20,311 nt of DNA, from the NCBI GenBank assembly GCA_016177515.1, contig JACOUZ010000182.1, forward strand, positions 1-20,311, written 5' to 3'. The DNA is from Acidobacteriota bacterium. Lineage in GTDB: Bacteria; Acidobacteriota; Polarisedimenticolia; Gp22-AA2. The translations under genes were made by a program, and so were the position numbers. The notes below the pieces were generated by a model that saw only the letters and a program-made list of their open reading frames with translations, did no database searches and was not told the DNA's origin. This document shows, piece by piece, positions 1 to 7,329 of the stretch. How positions within the stretch are numbered: position 1 is the first letter of the stretch; each line of letters begins with the position of its first letter.

Positions 1-2263
1 ATCCGGTGCAGGCGAGGTCCAGGAAGAAGGGCGCGTACACTCCCGTGGGCTCCGTATCCTGAAGGAGCTGGCCCGCGAGCCGCACCGTCACCGGGCGCGT
101 GCAGAACACCGAGCCCCTGATCGTCGCGCTGTTCGTCCGGGGCGTCACGAACCCCTCAGGATCCACAGAGACGAAGAGCTCCAGCGGCAGAAGCCCGGTA
201 ACCGACAGCATCAGGGTGCCGCCCTCGACGCCAGACGCCGACCCCACCATCAGGTAATAGGTCTCGCCGCTCGTGGGGGTGAAGGTCGCCTCGGTGGTGC
301 CGCAGGCGATCTGGACCAGGCTGCCCGGCGTTCCGGTGTAGACTGACACGGTGGTCGGGTAGCTGCTACCGGCGGTGCTGATGTCGATCCGCTGGAACCT
401 GGGGCCCGGCGACAGGGTGTACCGGTACCAGACCGTCGCCCCCTGCTCGAAGCAGAATGGATCGCCGGGGGACGCCGTTGCGGACCGCGTGTCGAGGGTC
501 TCAATGAAAGGCAGTACGCCGATCGTTGTGGCGCCGGCGATGTCGTCGTTGGCAGGCGGATCTTCGCCGGCCGAGGCGCAGTAGCGGCCGCTGTAGCCAT
601 TCGAAGTGCCGGCGAACCCGGCCCACACCAGCATCTCGCTCCCCGTCCATACGGCCGTGGAACCTGGCCTGGCGAGGGGCGCGCCCAGCGACGACATAGG
701 AACCCAGGTGCCGAGCGCCGGGTCGTACCGTCCGCCATGGCCGTTGAACGGAGCGCCTCCCTGGTGGCCGCCCCAGATGATCATCTCGCGGCCCGTCCAC
801 ACCGCGGAATGGCCCTCGCGTCCATCAGGGATTGCTCCGCTCATGGACGTGGGGGTCCAGGTATCCTGGAACGGGTCGTACATTCCGCCGGTGTTGGTGT
901 AGAAGGGTCCTCCGCCCCAGACGATCATCCGGCTGCCGGTCCAGATGGCGGTGTGCCGGGACCTTCTCCCGGGGGCGTTGGCGAGCGACGTCGGGGTCCA
1001 GCTGCCGGTCGAGGGGTTGTACCGTCCGCCTGTATTGACCGCGACATAGCCGTGTCCATCGGAGGATGAATCCCCGCCCCAAACGATCATCTCGGTGCCA
1101 GTCCACACCGCTGTGTGAAGGGCCCGGGTTCCGGGAACATTGACTTCTGAGGTACCGACCCATGTATCGCTCGCGGGATCGTATCGACCGCCACTGTTGG
1201 TCGTACCCTGACCTGTGTCTCCCCCCCAGAGGATCATTTCGCTGCCGGTCCAGATCGCGGAGTGCGATTCGCGCGGACCGGGCGCTCCAGCGGCGGAAGT
1301 CGGCCGCCAGCTATTCGTCGTCGGGTCGTAACGTCCGCCGTCGTTGAGGTAGCCGGAGGGGTACGCGACCCCGTTCAGGTGACCTCCCCAGACGATCATC
1401 TCTGTTCCCGTCCATACAGCCCTGTGGGCATACCGAGTCACCGGGGCGTTGACATCGGAAGTCACGGTCCAGCTGTTCGTGGCCGGGTTGTAACGTCCGC
1501 CGGTGGCGGGGTAGCCGGTGGAGTACTGTCCCCAGATGATCATCTCGGTCCCCGTCCAGACCGCGGTGTGACCGATGAACGGAGCCGGCCCCGCGGGAAT
1601 GGCCCTCCACGAGTCCTCCACGCACGTCGGAGCGGAGTGGATCTCAACCGCTTGAATGCTCTCGGACACGGGAACGAGGTCCTCACCGACGGAAGCCCCG
1701 GCATCGGCCCACCACGCATCGAAGGACCGCCTCCGAGAGGCGGAGTCCGCTGCCTGACCGAGCCCTCCCACGAGGGCCGCCGGCGTCCGTCGCCGGATCC
1801 CGGCGCCGAACCGATCGTCGCCCGCGTAGGCCTCGCGGATCAGGCGGTCGGCCAGCGCCTGCCGTGCCAGGGTCTCGGCAATGGTGAAGGGATCGCCACC
1901 CAGCGCCGCGAACAGCTCCCGTAGGACATCCGGCGCCTGCGATTCGGCGGCCATGCGCTGCATCTCATCCTGCAGCTGTTCCGCGGTGATCGGCCGGTTC
2001 CAGAGAGCCGCGAGCGCGTTCGATTCCCTGATGTAGTCGATCACACGGGCGCGGATCTGCGAACCGGAGAGGACCTCCTCGAGCGCCGGCTTGGGGGCGC
2101 GATTCTCCGGCGGCCACATCCGGTGCCCCCAGTGAACGCGTTCGATGGCCTCCTGGGCGTGAATGCGATCATCGAGCGTCAGATCGCGGGCGATTGCATT
2201 CCGGCAGGCCAGTACGAGCAAGAAGAGGGTGATCGGGACCGGGAAAGACCGTCGGAGTGGCAT
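1..2263 (-). CDS. Secreted Kelch-repeat (galactose-oxidase-like propeller) protein, C-terminus beyond window
   Basis: The frame is open without a stop from ATG 2263 to the window edge (754 codons). GGAGG four bases upstream of the ATG fixes the start. Residues 1-25 form a signal peptide (MPLRRSFPVPITLFLLVLAC..AIA); the LAC could be a weak lipobox. Residues about 26-200 are helical and charged and loosely resemble a SurA/PpiC-type N-terminal region. Then come seven Kelch repeats, each with the core TAVWTG-EMI-WGG followed by GGRYDP and TW-PTS, enough for one beta-propeller. After the propeller, a stretch starting PANDDIAGATTIG and containing VWYRYTLSPG looks like a pre-peptidase C-terminal type beta-sandwich, and a further domain runs off the edge. 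Such proteins are extracellular or periplasmic; the ligand is unknown. Kelch and export are clear; the N-terminal assignment is inference. Confidence 0.88.
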   Translation of the reverse strand, partial: MPLRRSFPVPITLFLLVLACRNAIARDLTLDDRIHAQEAIERVHWGHRMWPPENRAPKPALEEVLSGSQIRARVIDYIRESNALAALWNRPITAEQLQDEMQRMAAESQAPDVLRELFAALGGDPFTIAETLARQALADRLIREAYAGDDRFGAGIRRRTPAALVGGLGQAADSASRRRSFDAWWADAGASVGEDLVPVSESIQAVEIHSAPTCVEDSWRAIPAGPAPFIGHTAVWTGTEMIIWGQYSTGYPATGGRYNPATNSWTVTSDVNAPVTRYAHRAVWTGTEMIVWGGHLNGVAYPSGYLNDGGRYDPTTNSWRPTSAAGAPGPRESHSAIWTGSEMILWGGDTGQGTTNSGGRYDPASDTWVGTSEVNVPGTRALHTAVWTGTEMIVWGGDSSSDGHGYVAVNTGGRYNPSTGSWTPTSLANAPGRRSRHTAIWTGSRMIVWGGGPFYTNTGGMYDPFQDTWTPTSMSGAIPDGREGHSAVWTGREMIIWGGHQGGAPFNGHGGRYDPALGTWVPMSSLGAPLARPGSTAVWTGSEMLVWAGFAGTSNGYSGRYCASAGEDPPANDDIAGATTIGVLPFIETLDTRSATASPGDPFCFEQGATVWYRYTLSPGPRFQRIDISTAGSSYPTTVSVYTGTPGSLVQIACGTTEATFTPTSGETYYLMVGSASGVEGGTLMLSVTGLLPLELFVSVDPEGFVTPRTNSATIRGSVFCTRPVTVRLAGQLLQDTEPTGVYAPFFLDLACTG
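617..1599 (-). repeat. Seven tandem Kelch-coding DNA repeats
   Basis: Units of about 150-170 bp recur in frame inside the Kelch gene, each carrying near-identical blocks for AVWTG-EMI-WGG (for example at 1382-1399 and 767-784). Copies differ mainly in the loop length between blades. They are protein-coding repeats, not a CRISPR or satellite array. Confidence 0.85.
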
Positions 2264-2345
2264 CTGGCCTCCGCGAAATGAGCCATGGGACTTGAACTCC
2301 GGACAAGTCTCGGCTTCGACGCTTCTGGTCTGGAGAGAGCTTTGG

Positions 2346-2376
2346 ATAATGTGCGCTGAGATCGAGTGCTTGTCAA
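2346..2376 (-). promoter_or_regulatory. Predicted sigma-70 promoter of the Kelch gene
   Basis: On the minus strand a consensus -35 TTGACA (2376-2371) is followed after 19 bp by CATTAT (2351-2346), a four-of-six match to -10. This predicts a leader of about 75 nt before ATG 2263. The spacing is slightly long. The rest of the gap 2264-2507 shows nothing else I can support. Confidence 0.42.
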
Positions 2377-2507
2377 CCGATCGATGCCGCAGCGAGGGAC
2401 GGGGCTGCCGGGCGTTCGACCGGACTCGAACTGGCTCCCCAAGCGACAGTCTCCTCAAACTTCACCCTTGTCTCGGTCGGCTTGCAGCTGCGGTCCATTC
2501 ACGAGCG

Positions 2508-2592
2508 TGCCGGGGGTGGGAGTCGAACCCACATGACCCAGAGGGTCAAGGGATTTTAAGTCCCTTGCGTCTACCAGTTCCGCCACCCCGGC
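2508..2592 (-). tRNA. tRNA-Leu, anticodon UAA
   Basis: An 85-nt class II tRNA. The acceptor stem GCCGGGG/CCCCGGC is perfect with discriminator A (plus T2508). The anticodon stem AGGGA/TCCCT encloses loop CTTAAAA with anticodon TAA. The long variable arm GACCC-TCT-GGGTC and the T arm GTGGG-TTCGACT-CCCAC are both perfect. No CCA is encoded. It reads UUA/UUG leucine codons, which are rare in a genome this GC-rich. Confidence 0.97.
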
Positions 2593-2600
2593 GTGGCGCT

Positions 2601-2630
2601 AAGTGTTCACCAGTCGGGGGCGTGGGTCAA
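2601..2630 (-). promoter_or_regulatory. Possible tRNA-Leu promoter
   Basis: TTGACC (2630-2625, minus strand) is followed after 18 bp by the poor -10 match ACACTT (2606-2601), just upstream of the tRNA 5' end. The -35 is good; the -10 is weak, so this is tentative. Confidence 0.25.
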
Positions 2631-2659
2631 TGGCCGAGCCGCGCTGCGGGACGGTGAGC

Positions 2660-4024
2660 TCAGTCGATGCTGATCACGCCGACGGCGACGTAGGGGCCGG
2701 CGCTCGCGGGCTGGCCGATCCAGTAGCCCTGGGACTTGACGCCCAGGTCGAAGTAGAGGTCTCGCAGGCGACCGCGGGCGAGGCGGGAGCGGAAGCGGGC
2801 GCCGGCGCCGAGGCCGCTGCGGGGGTCGTGCCAGAGCTCGGCGGCGCCGCCGAGGGAGAAGTGGCCGGCGGCGAGGAAGTCTTCGGCCGTCGCGCCAATG
2901 GCGCCGAACGGGCCGGAGGGTCCGCGGCCGCGGCGGGCGACGAAGGAAAACGTCCGGGGCGCGGCGGTGGGCGGCAGAGGCGGCCGGGTTGCCTTCGCCA
3001 TGATCCATTCGAGCGAGGTCCCTCCCCCCGAGGGAGTCCACTCCGACGACAGCACGGGAAGGAAGCGATACCGGCCGGCGCGCGGCAGGGGCAGCGGCGG
3101 AGTGGCATCGCCGCGGGCGGTCATGCTCAGGGCCGAGGCGAGGGCCCACCACATCCCGGGGTCGAGCGCGTTCCAGTAGGCTTGGCGGCGGAGACGGCGG
3201 TACTCGCGGTAGACGGTACCGTCGACCGCCGAGGGGGTGACGCCGGTGCCGTCGCCGTGCAGCTCGTGCAGGAGGCCGAGGTACCTGGCGACATCGCCGC
3301 CGCCCGTGTACTCGGCGAAGAAGCGTCCGGGGCGCGCGCGCGGGTTCGGGGTGGTGCGCAGAACGTAGTCGCTGGCGACCAGCCGATTGGAGATGAGGTG
3401 GAGAAGGTCGATCAGGCGCAGGCGGACGCCTTCGACGGCGCGGCGCTCGAGGAGGGTGGCGGCAAGCGTGTTGGCCTCGGTGCCGCCGGCGTAGATGTAG
3501 AGGACCTCCTCGGTGCTCGTCCCTTCGAGGTCGAAGCTGGCGAACGAGTCGCGGCCGCCCCAGGGCGACCCGAGGTGCACGCCGGGCGCGGTGTGGAACT
3601 CGCGGCCGCGGCCGCCGTGGCCGAACGCCTCGTGGAGCGCCACGCTGTACCACCAGGCCATCGGCGCGTCCCAGGCCAGCGTGCGGACCGCGCGCAGCGT
3701 GATCGCCCCCGGGCCGGGGTCGAGGCGGCGGAAGAGATGTTCCTCGCCCCAGCCGGTCGCGGTGACGGCGGAGGCGATCAGACGCGCGCCCGATTCGGCG
3801 TCCAGGACCGGCGATAGGAGCAGCTCGTAGCGCGGCGGGGCCCCTCCGGATTCCTGCGGCGGCTCCGGGAGGGCGTCCGGCGACGCGGCCGCCGGCGCCT
3901 CGGCCCGGAGCGCCGCCGGCAGGAAGAGGGCGAGGGTCGCGGCGATGGCCAGCCGCTGGACGGACCGATCCGACTCGACGCGGCACGGGGGGCTACGGGG
4001 CATCTCGAATGTCCTGGCGCTCAC
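2660..4024 (-). CDS. Exported protein of unknown family with HEXXXH metalloprotease-like motif
   Basis: 454 residues. The start is GTG 4024, because AAGGGAG lies six bases upstream; the later ATG at 4003 has no ribosome binding site. A long basic N-region and hydrophobic core (about residues 24-40, ending ALRA) form a signal peptide. Residues 131-136 read HEAFGH, an HEXXXH arrangement rather than the usual HEXXH, followed by GGRGREFH. About 40 residues later TEEVLYIYAGGTEANT (171-186) offers glutamates as a possible third zinc ligand. HEXXXH is the signature of M49 dipeptidyl peptidase III (HELLGH), but nothing else here resembles M49 and the protein is shorter. The C-terminal third alternates like beta-strands and ends YVAVGVISID, perhaps a membrane-associated barrel or sandwich. 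I do not recognise the family; peptidase activity is inferred from the motif only. Confidence 0.8.
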   Translation of the reverse strand: MSARTFEMPRSPPCRVESDRSVQRLAIAATLALFLPAALRAEAPAAASPDALPEPPQESGGAPPRYELLLSPVLDAESGARLIASAVTATGWGEEHLFRRLDPGPGAITLRAVRTLAWDAPMAWWYSVALHEAFGHGGRGREFHTAPGVHLGSPWGGRDSFASFDLEGTSTEEVLYIYAGGTEANTLAATLLERRAVEGVRLRLIDLLHLISNRLVASDYVLRTTPNPRARPGRFFAEYTGGGDVARYLGLLHELHGDGTGVTPSAVDGTVYREYRRLRRQAYWNALDPGMWWALASALSMTARGDATPPLPLPRAGRYRFLPVLSSEWTPSGGGTSLEWIMAKATRPPLPPTAAPRTFSFVARRGRGPSGPFGAIGATAEDFLAAGHFSLGGAAELWHDPRSGLGAGARFRSRLARGRLRDLYFDLGVKSQGYWIGQPASAGPYVAVGVISID

Positions 4025-4135
4025 GGGTCGCTCCCTTCCCTTTCAAACCGGCCTGCACGGGCCCGGCATCATCTTAATATGCGCCGCCCCGTTAATTCGG
4101 AGGCCCACCAGGCGGCGGCGTGGCAGAATAGGCCG

Positions 4136-5080
4136 ATGAGCTCAAAGGCGCCTTCGCGAACCCGGGACATCCGCGTCGTCCTGCTGCGGGTCCTGGCGCT
4201 GAACCTGCTGGTCGCGGGGGCGAAGCTGATCTACGGGATCATGACCGGCGCCATCAGCATGGTGGCGGACGGCATCCACTCGGCGATGGACTCGTCGTCC
4301 AACGTCATCGGGCTGGTGGGGACGGCGGTGGCGGCGCGGCCGCCGGATCCGGGGCACCCTTACGGGCATCGGAAGTTCGAAGTCATCGCGGCGCTGGGGA
4401 TCACCTTCCTGCTGTTCCTGGCGTGCTACGAGATCCTGACCGGCGCCGTGGAGCGGATGATGAGCGGCAGCCCGCCGCGGGTCACAACATTGAGCTTCGC
4501 CGTCATGATCGTCACCATCTTCATCAACACGTATGTGACGGTCTACGAGCAGCGGCGCGGGCTGAAGCTGGGCAGTCCCATCCTGATCGCCGACTCCCTG
4601 CACACGCGCAGCGACATCTACGCGTCGCTGGCGGTCCTCGTGGGACTGGCGGGCGTGAAGGCGGGGCGGCCGATCCTCGACCCGCTGGCCGCGATCGTCG
4701 TGGTCGGGCTGATCGCGCGGGCCGGGTACCGCATCGTGACGTCGTCGCTCGACGTCCTGGCGGACGCCGTGGTCTACAGTCCGCAGGAGATCGCCGCCAC
4801 CGCCATGCTCGTGCCGGGGGTCCTTGACTGCCACGATGTGCGCACGCGCGGGCTGCCGGACCACGTGCACCTCGACTTCCACCTGACGATAGCGCCCGAC
4901 ACGACGACGAGCGAATCGCACGCCATCGCGCACCGGGTCATCGAGATGATCCGGCTGCGGTTCCCGGGCATCCGGGACGTCACGCCGCACGTCGAGCCTC
5001 CCGGGGCCGCCGAGGCCATGGATCATCCGTCGGGGCACGGGCACGCACATTGCACAAGCGAGCCGCAGGGGAGACAGTGA
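4136..5080 (+). CDS. Cation diffusion facilitator (zinc-type metal/proton antiporter)
   Basis: 314 residues, inner membrane, six predicted TM helices plus a cytoplasmic C-terminal domain. CDF proteins export divalent metals in exchange for protons. The TM2 metal site is H48-xxx-D52 (DGIHSAMDSSSN) and the TM5 site is H156-xxx-D160 (ADSLHTRSD). The HD/HD pattern is that of Zn/Cd exporters such as ZitB and CzcD, not the DD/HD of FieF. HPYGHRKFE (74-82) is the family loop motif. The C-terminal domain (about 205-290) ends in a His-rich tail, HPSGHGHAHC, a possible metal-binding addition. I chose MSSK at 4136 because family proteins start just before TM1; an in-frame ATG at 4079 has no ribosome binding site and adds unrelated residues. 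TAATAT at 4075-4080 could be a -10, but I see no -35. The stop overlaps the next gene by 4 bp. Confidence 0.93.
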   Translation: MSSKAPSRTRDIRVVLLRVLALNLLVAGAKLIYGIMTGAISMVADGIHSAMDSSSNVIGLVGTAVAARPPDPGHPYGHRKFEVIAALGITFLLFLACYEILTGAVERMMSGSPPRVTTLSFAVMIVTIFINTYVTVYEQRRGLKLGSPILIADSLHTRSDIYASLAVLVGLAGVKAGRPILDPLAAIVVVGLIARAGYRIVTSSLDVLADAVVYSPQEIAATAMLVPGVLDCHDVRTRGLPDHVHLDFHLTIAPDTTTSESHAIAHRVIEMIRLRFPGIRDVTPHVEPPGAAEAMDHPSGHGHAHCTSEPQGRQ

Positions 5081-5514
5081 GCGAAGCCTGTGAGATCCCG
5101 CGTCTGAACGCGACCACCGATGAGATCCGCGCCATCCTGAAGAGCGCCCGGCGCATCGCCGTCGTCGGACATTCGGACGACCCGGCCCGCGATTCCTACC
5201 GCGTCGGCCGCTACCTGGCCGAGCGGGGATACGAGGTTTTCGCCGTCAATCCGAATGCCCGCTCGACCCCGGAACTGAAGTTCTTCCCGGATCTTGCGTC
5301 GGTCCCCGGCCCGGTCGACATCGTGGACATCTTCCGGCGCCCCGAGGCCATCCCCGTTATCGTCGAGGAGGCGATCCACATCGCGGCGAAGGTGATCTGG
5401 ATGCAGGAGGGGCTGGCCCACAACGCCGCCGCCGAAAAGGCGCGCGCCGCGGGCCTGAGGGTGGTGATGAGCCGCTGCATCATGAAGGAGCACCGGGCGC
5501 TCGCCAGCCGCTGA
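5077..5514 (+). CDS. CoA-binding domain protein (YccU-like)
   Basis: 145 residues, a stand-alone Rossmann CoA-binding domain of the COG1832/YccU type. IAVVGHSDDPARDSYRVGRYL is the glycine-rich nucleotide loop, and VDIVDIFRRPEAIPVIVEEAI followed by IWMQEGLAHNAAAEKARAAG is the typical second half of the domain. The fold is that of the succinyl-CoA synthetase alpha-subunit N-terminal domain, without its catalytic part. The start is GTG 5077: GGGGAG lies three bases upstream and GTGA overlaps the TGA of the CDF gene, so the two are translationally coupled. A TTG at 5050 would add nine residues and has no ribosome binding site. Cellular role unknown. Confidence 0.9.
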   Translation: MSEACEIPRLNATTDEIRAILKSARRIAVVGHSDDPARDSYRVGRYLAERGYEVFAVNPNARSTPELKFFPDLASVPGPVDIVDIFRRPEAIPVIVEEAIHIAAKVIWMQEGLAHNAAAEKARAAGLRVVMSRCIMKEHRALASR

Positions 5515-5781
5515 CCCGGGCGCTCCGATTGCCCGCCGGCCGCTGACCCGGACCCGCCGATCCGATTTTTGCGCGTTTTCGTGCGCGAGGCCACCGCCGG
5601 CGCAAACTTTTACCCGCAATCGCGCCCATGGCCGGCTGAACCCCGGGGGAAAATGGCCTGCGCACCGTGGCACGCCGCTTGCTCACAAAAACGACGGGGT
5701 CATGTATCCGGCTCTTTGCGCGGCGGGATCATCCCTTTCGTCCCGAATCGGCAAACCCGCCAGCGAAGAGCGGAGCAGCAA

Positions 5782-5855
5782 GGCCGGGCCCCCGGTATGG
5801 GGAACTCGACCCGCCAGTATCGAGTCCTCCTTGCGAGCTGCCCGGGGGCCCGGCC
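5782..5855. repeat. 14-bp perfect inverted repeat enclosing a second stem
   Basis: GGCCGGGCCCCCGG (5782-5795) is the exact reverse complement of 5842-5855. Inside, GG-ACTCGA (5801-5809, one bulged A) pairs with TCGAGTCC (5820-5827) around a 10-nt loop. The nested pairing suggests a structured RNA or a strong bidirectional barrier between convergent genes. No T-run follows on either side, so it is not a classical intrinsic terminator. Confidence 0.7.
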
Positions 5856-5935
5856 CCACGCCGGCCTTTGGTGCGGCAACCCCCGAGGAACTCGGCGCGT
5901 TTCGGGACCCCTCGACCTGGCGCGCCGGCTGTACC

Positions 5936-5976
5936 GGCCCCTTCGCGCGACTCTCCCCAGGGCCCGCGAAGGGGCC
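5936..5976 (-). terminator. Hairpin just after the permease stop codon
   Basis: GGCCCCTTCGCG (5936-5947) pairs perfectly over 12 bp with CGCGAAGGGGCC (5965-5976) around a 17-nt loop. It begins two bases after the TAA of the minus-strand permease gene. There is no U-tract, so it may stabilise the transcript end or act as an atypical terminator. Confidence 0.55.
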
Positions 5977-5978
5977 TG

Positions 5979-7319
5979 TTATTTCCGCCTCCTCCACCAG
6001 GCCGCGATCGGGTAGAGGACGAGGCCGCTCAGGAGGGCAGGCCCGCCGTAGAACAGGTATTCACCGAAGCTGCCGTAAACGGCCATGACGATGAGGAGCA
6101 TCGGCGGCACGATGACCCACCAGATGCCCCGGCGGCCGAAGGGGATCAGGAACCGGTAATCCTCCCCGCCCTGGCCGTGGGCGCCCGCGGGGCGGCACCG
6201 CAGTCTCCAGAGGGCGAGGTAGATGGCGATGTAAAGAGCGGAGAACAGCCACATCTCGATGACCGCCAGCTGCTCCACGTTCAGGGGGGTCAGGACGCTG
6301 TAAAACACGGCGGTCGCGAGCAGGGCGACCCAGGGGGTGCCGTGGACGCGGTGGATGCGGGTCAGGCCGGCAGGCAGGAAGCCGTCCTGCGCCATGGCGA
6401 AGGGGATGCGCGAATAGGCCAGCAGGTTGACGTTCGACAGGGCGAAGTTGCTGACGATGCCGGCCGCCGCGATCCAGGTGGCCAGGAGCGGCCCGCCGAT
6501 GGTGCGCCCCATGTCGGTGAACGAGCCGGCCGACACGGTCGTCCAGTCGGGCGTGGCCGCCAGACCGATGGCCAGCGGCAGGACGTACGACGGCACGGTG
6601 ATCAGGATCGCGATCAGGATCGCGCGCAGGTAGTTGCGCCGCGGATTGTCCACCTCCTCCATGGTGGTCGAGAGCGACTCGTAGCCGGAGTAGTTCCACA
6701 TTCCCATCAGGGCCCCGACGCCCAGCGCCGGGAACCAGCCCATGCCGGGTGGCTTCACCGGCACGAGCGGGTTGTGCTCCCAGTGGAACAGGCCGAGGAC
6801 GCACAGGACGGCGAACGGGCTCAGCATGAAGACATTGAACAGGAGCGTCGACCAGCCGACGATCTCGATGCCGCGCACGTTGATCCAGGTGCAGACGGCG
6901 ATGACCAGGATCGGGATGACCCGGCGGGCCATCGGCTCCCAGCCGGCGGGCAGGAAGAGATCGCTGTACTCGGCCACCAGCACGGCGTACAGGGCGCCGT
7001 CGAAGAACGCGCCGAGCCAGGACCACCAGCCCGCCTGAAAGCCCCAGAAGTCCCCGAACACCTCGCGGATCCAGCGGTAGTAGCCGCCCTCCACGGGATA
7101 GCGGCTGTTCATCTCGCCCGAGGCGAGACCCAGGGGAAGGCCGTAGAAGATCGGCAGGAGGACGAGAAGCAGGAGCGTCAGGCCGGGGCCGGACGCGGGG
7201 ACCATCTCCTCGATGCCGGCCGGGCCGGCCGAGGTGAGGCAATAGACGACGCCGACCATCGGCAGGAAACGCAGCCCGCGCCGGACGTGTATCGAGCGGC
7301 GGCCGGCCGGCCCGCTCAA
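5979..7319 (-). CDS. APC-family amino acid/amine permease
   Basis: 446 residues, about 11-12 predicted TM helices. APC transporters import amino acids, polyamines or related cations. TM1 contains YCLTSAGPAGIEE, and the family stretch GMWNYSGYESLSTTMEEVDNPRRNYLRA sits mid-protein. It starts ten bases after the stop of mttB-like 1, so the two are surely one operon and the substrate may be the amine or betaine used by that enzyme, or its product (inference). The start is uncertain: TTG 7319 gives a complete TM1 but has no good ribosome binding site, suggesting translational coupling; the next in-frame ATG (7259) would cut TM1. The gene ends in the hairpin at 5936-5976. Substrate cannot be read from the sequence. 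Confidence 0.9.
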   Translation of the reverse strand: MSGPAGRRSIHVRRGLRFLPMVGVVYCLTSAGPAGIEEMVPASGPGLTLLLLVLLPIFYGLPLGLASGEMNSRYPVEGGYYRWIREVFGDFWGFQAGWWSWLGAFFDGALYAVLVAEYSDLFLPAGWEPMARRVIPILVIAVCTWINVRGIEIVGWSTLLFNVFMLSPFAVLCVLGLFHWEHNPLVPVKPPGMGWFPALGVGALMGMWNYSGYESLSTTMEEVDNPRRNYLRAILIAILITVPSYVLPLAIGLAATPDWTTVSAGSFTDMGRTIGGPLLATWIAAAGIVSNFALSNVNLLAYSRIPFAMAQDGFLPAGLTRIHRVHGTPWVALLATAVFYSVLTPLNVEQLAVIEMWLFSALYIAIYLALWRLRCRPAGAHGQGGEDYRFLIPFGRRGIWWVIVPPMLLIVMAVYGSFGEYLFYGGPALLSGLVLYPIAAWWRRRK

Positions 7320-7329
7320 GACACGGAGC

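Larger units (their letters stand above)
5515..5978. other. 464-bp non-coding gap between convergent genes, rich in inverted repeats
   Basis: No convincing coding frame lies here. A 13-nt direct repeat, GCCGCTGACCCGG, occurs at 5507-5519 (over the previous stop) and again at 5539-5551. Around 5745-5815 a segment reads GGCAAACCCGCCAGCGA then GCAAGGCCGGGCC, reminiscent of a GEMM (c-di-GMP-I) aptamer. Two strong stem-loops follow (separate entries). As both flanking genes end here, any RNA would be a 3' element or an independent small RNA rather than a leader. Confidence 0.6.

Noticed and set aside
617..1599. Regular repeats considered as a CRISPR or satellite array
   Set aside because: Repeats are in frame, about 150 bp or longer, and encode Kelch blades.
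2282..2440. tRNA-like fragments (GTTCGACCGGACTCGAACTG near 2414 and GACTTGAACTCCGG near 2289) beside tRNA-Leu
   Set aside because: Only T-loop-like sequence; the stems do not pair properly and there is no anticodon or acceptor arm. One overlaps the Kelch gene leader.
4079..4135. Longer start (ATG 4079) for the cation diffusion facilitator
   Set aside because: No ribosome binding site, and the added residues are unlike family N-termini.
5798..5830. Cobalamin riboswitch (GGGGAACTCG..CCCGCCAGT)
   Set aside because: Only a vague B12-box resemblance; the rest of the aptamer is missing and no plus-strand gene follows.
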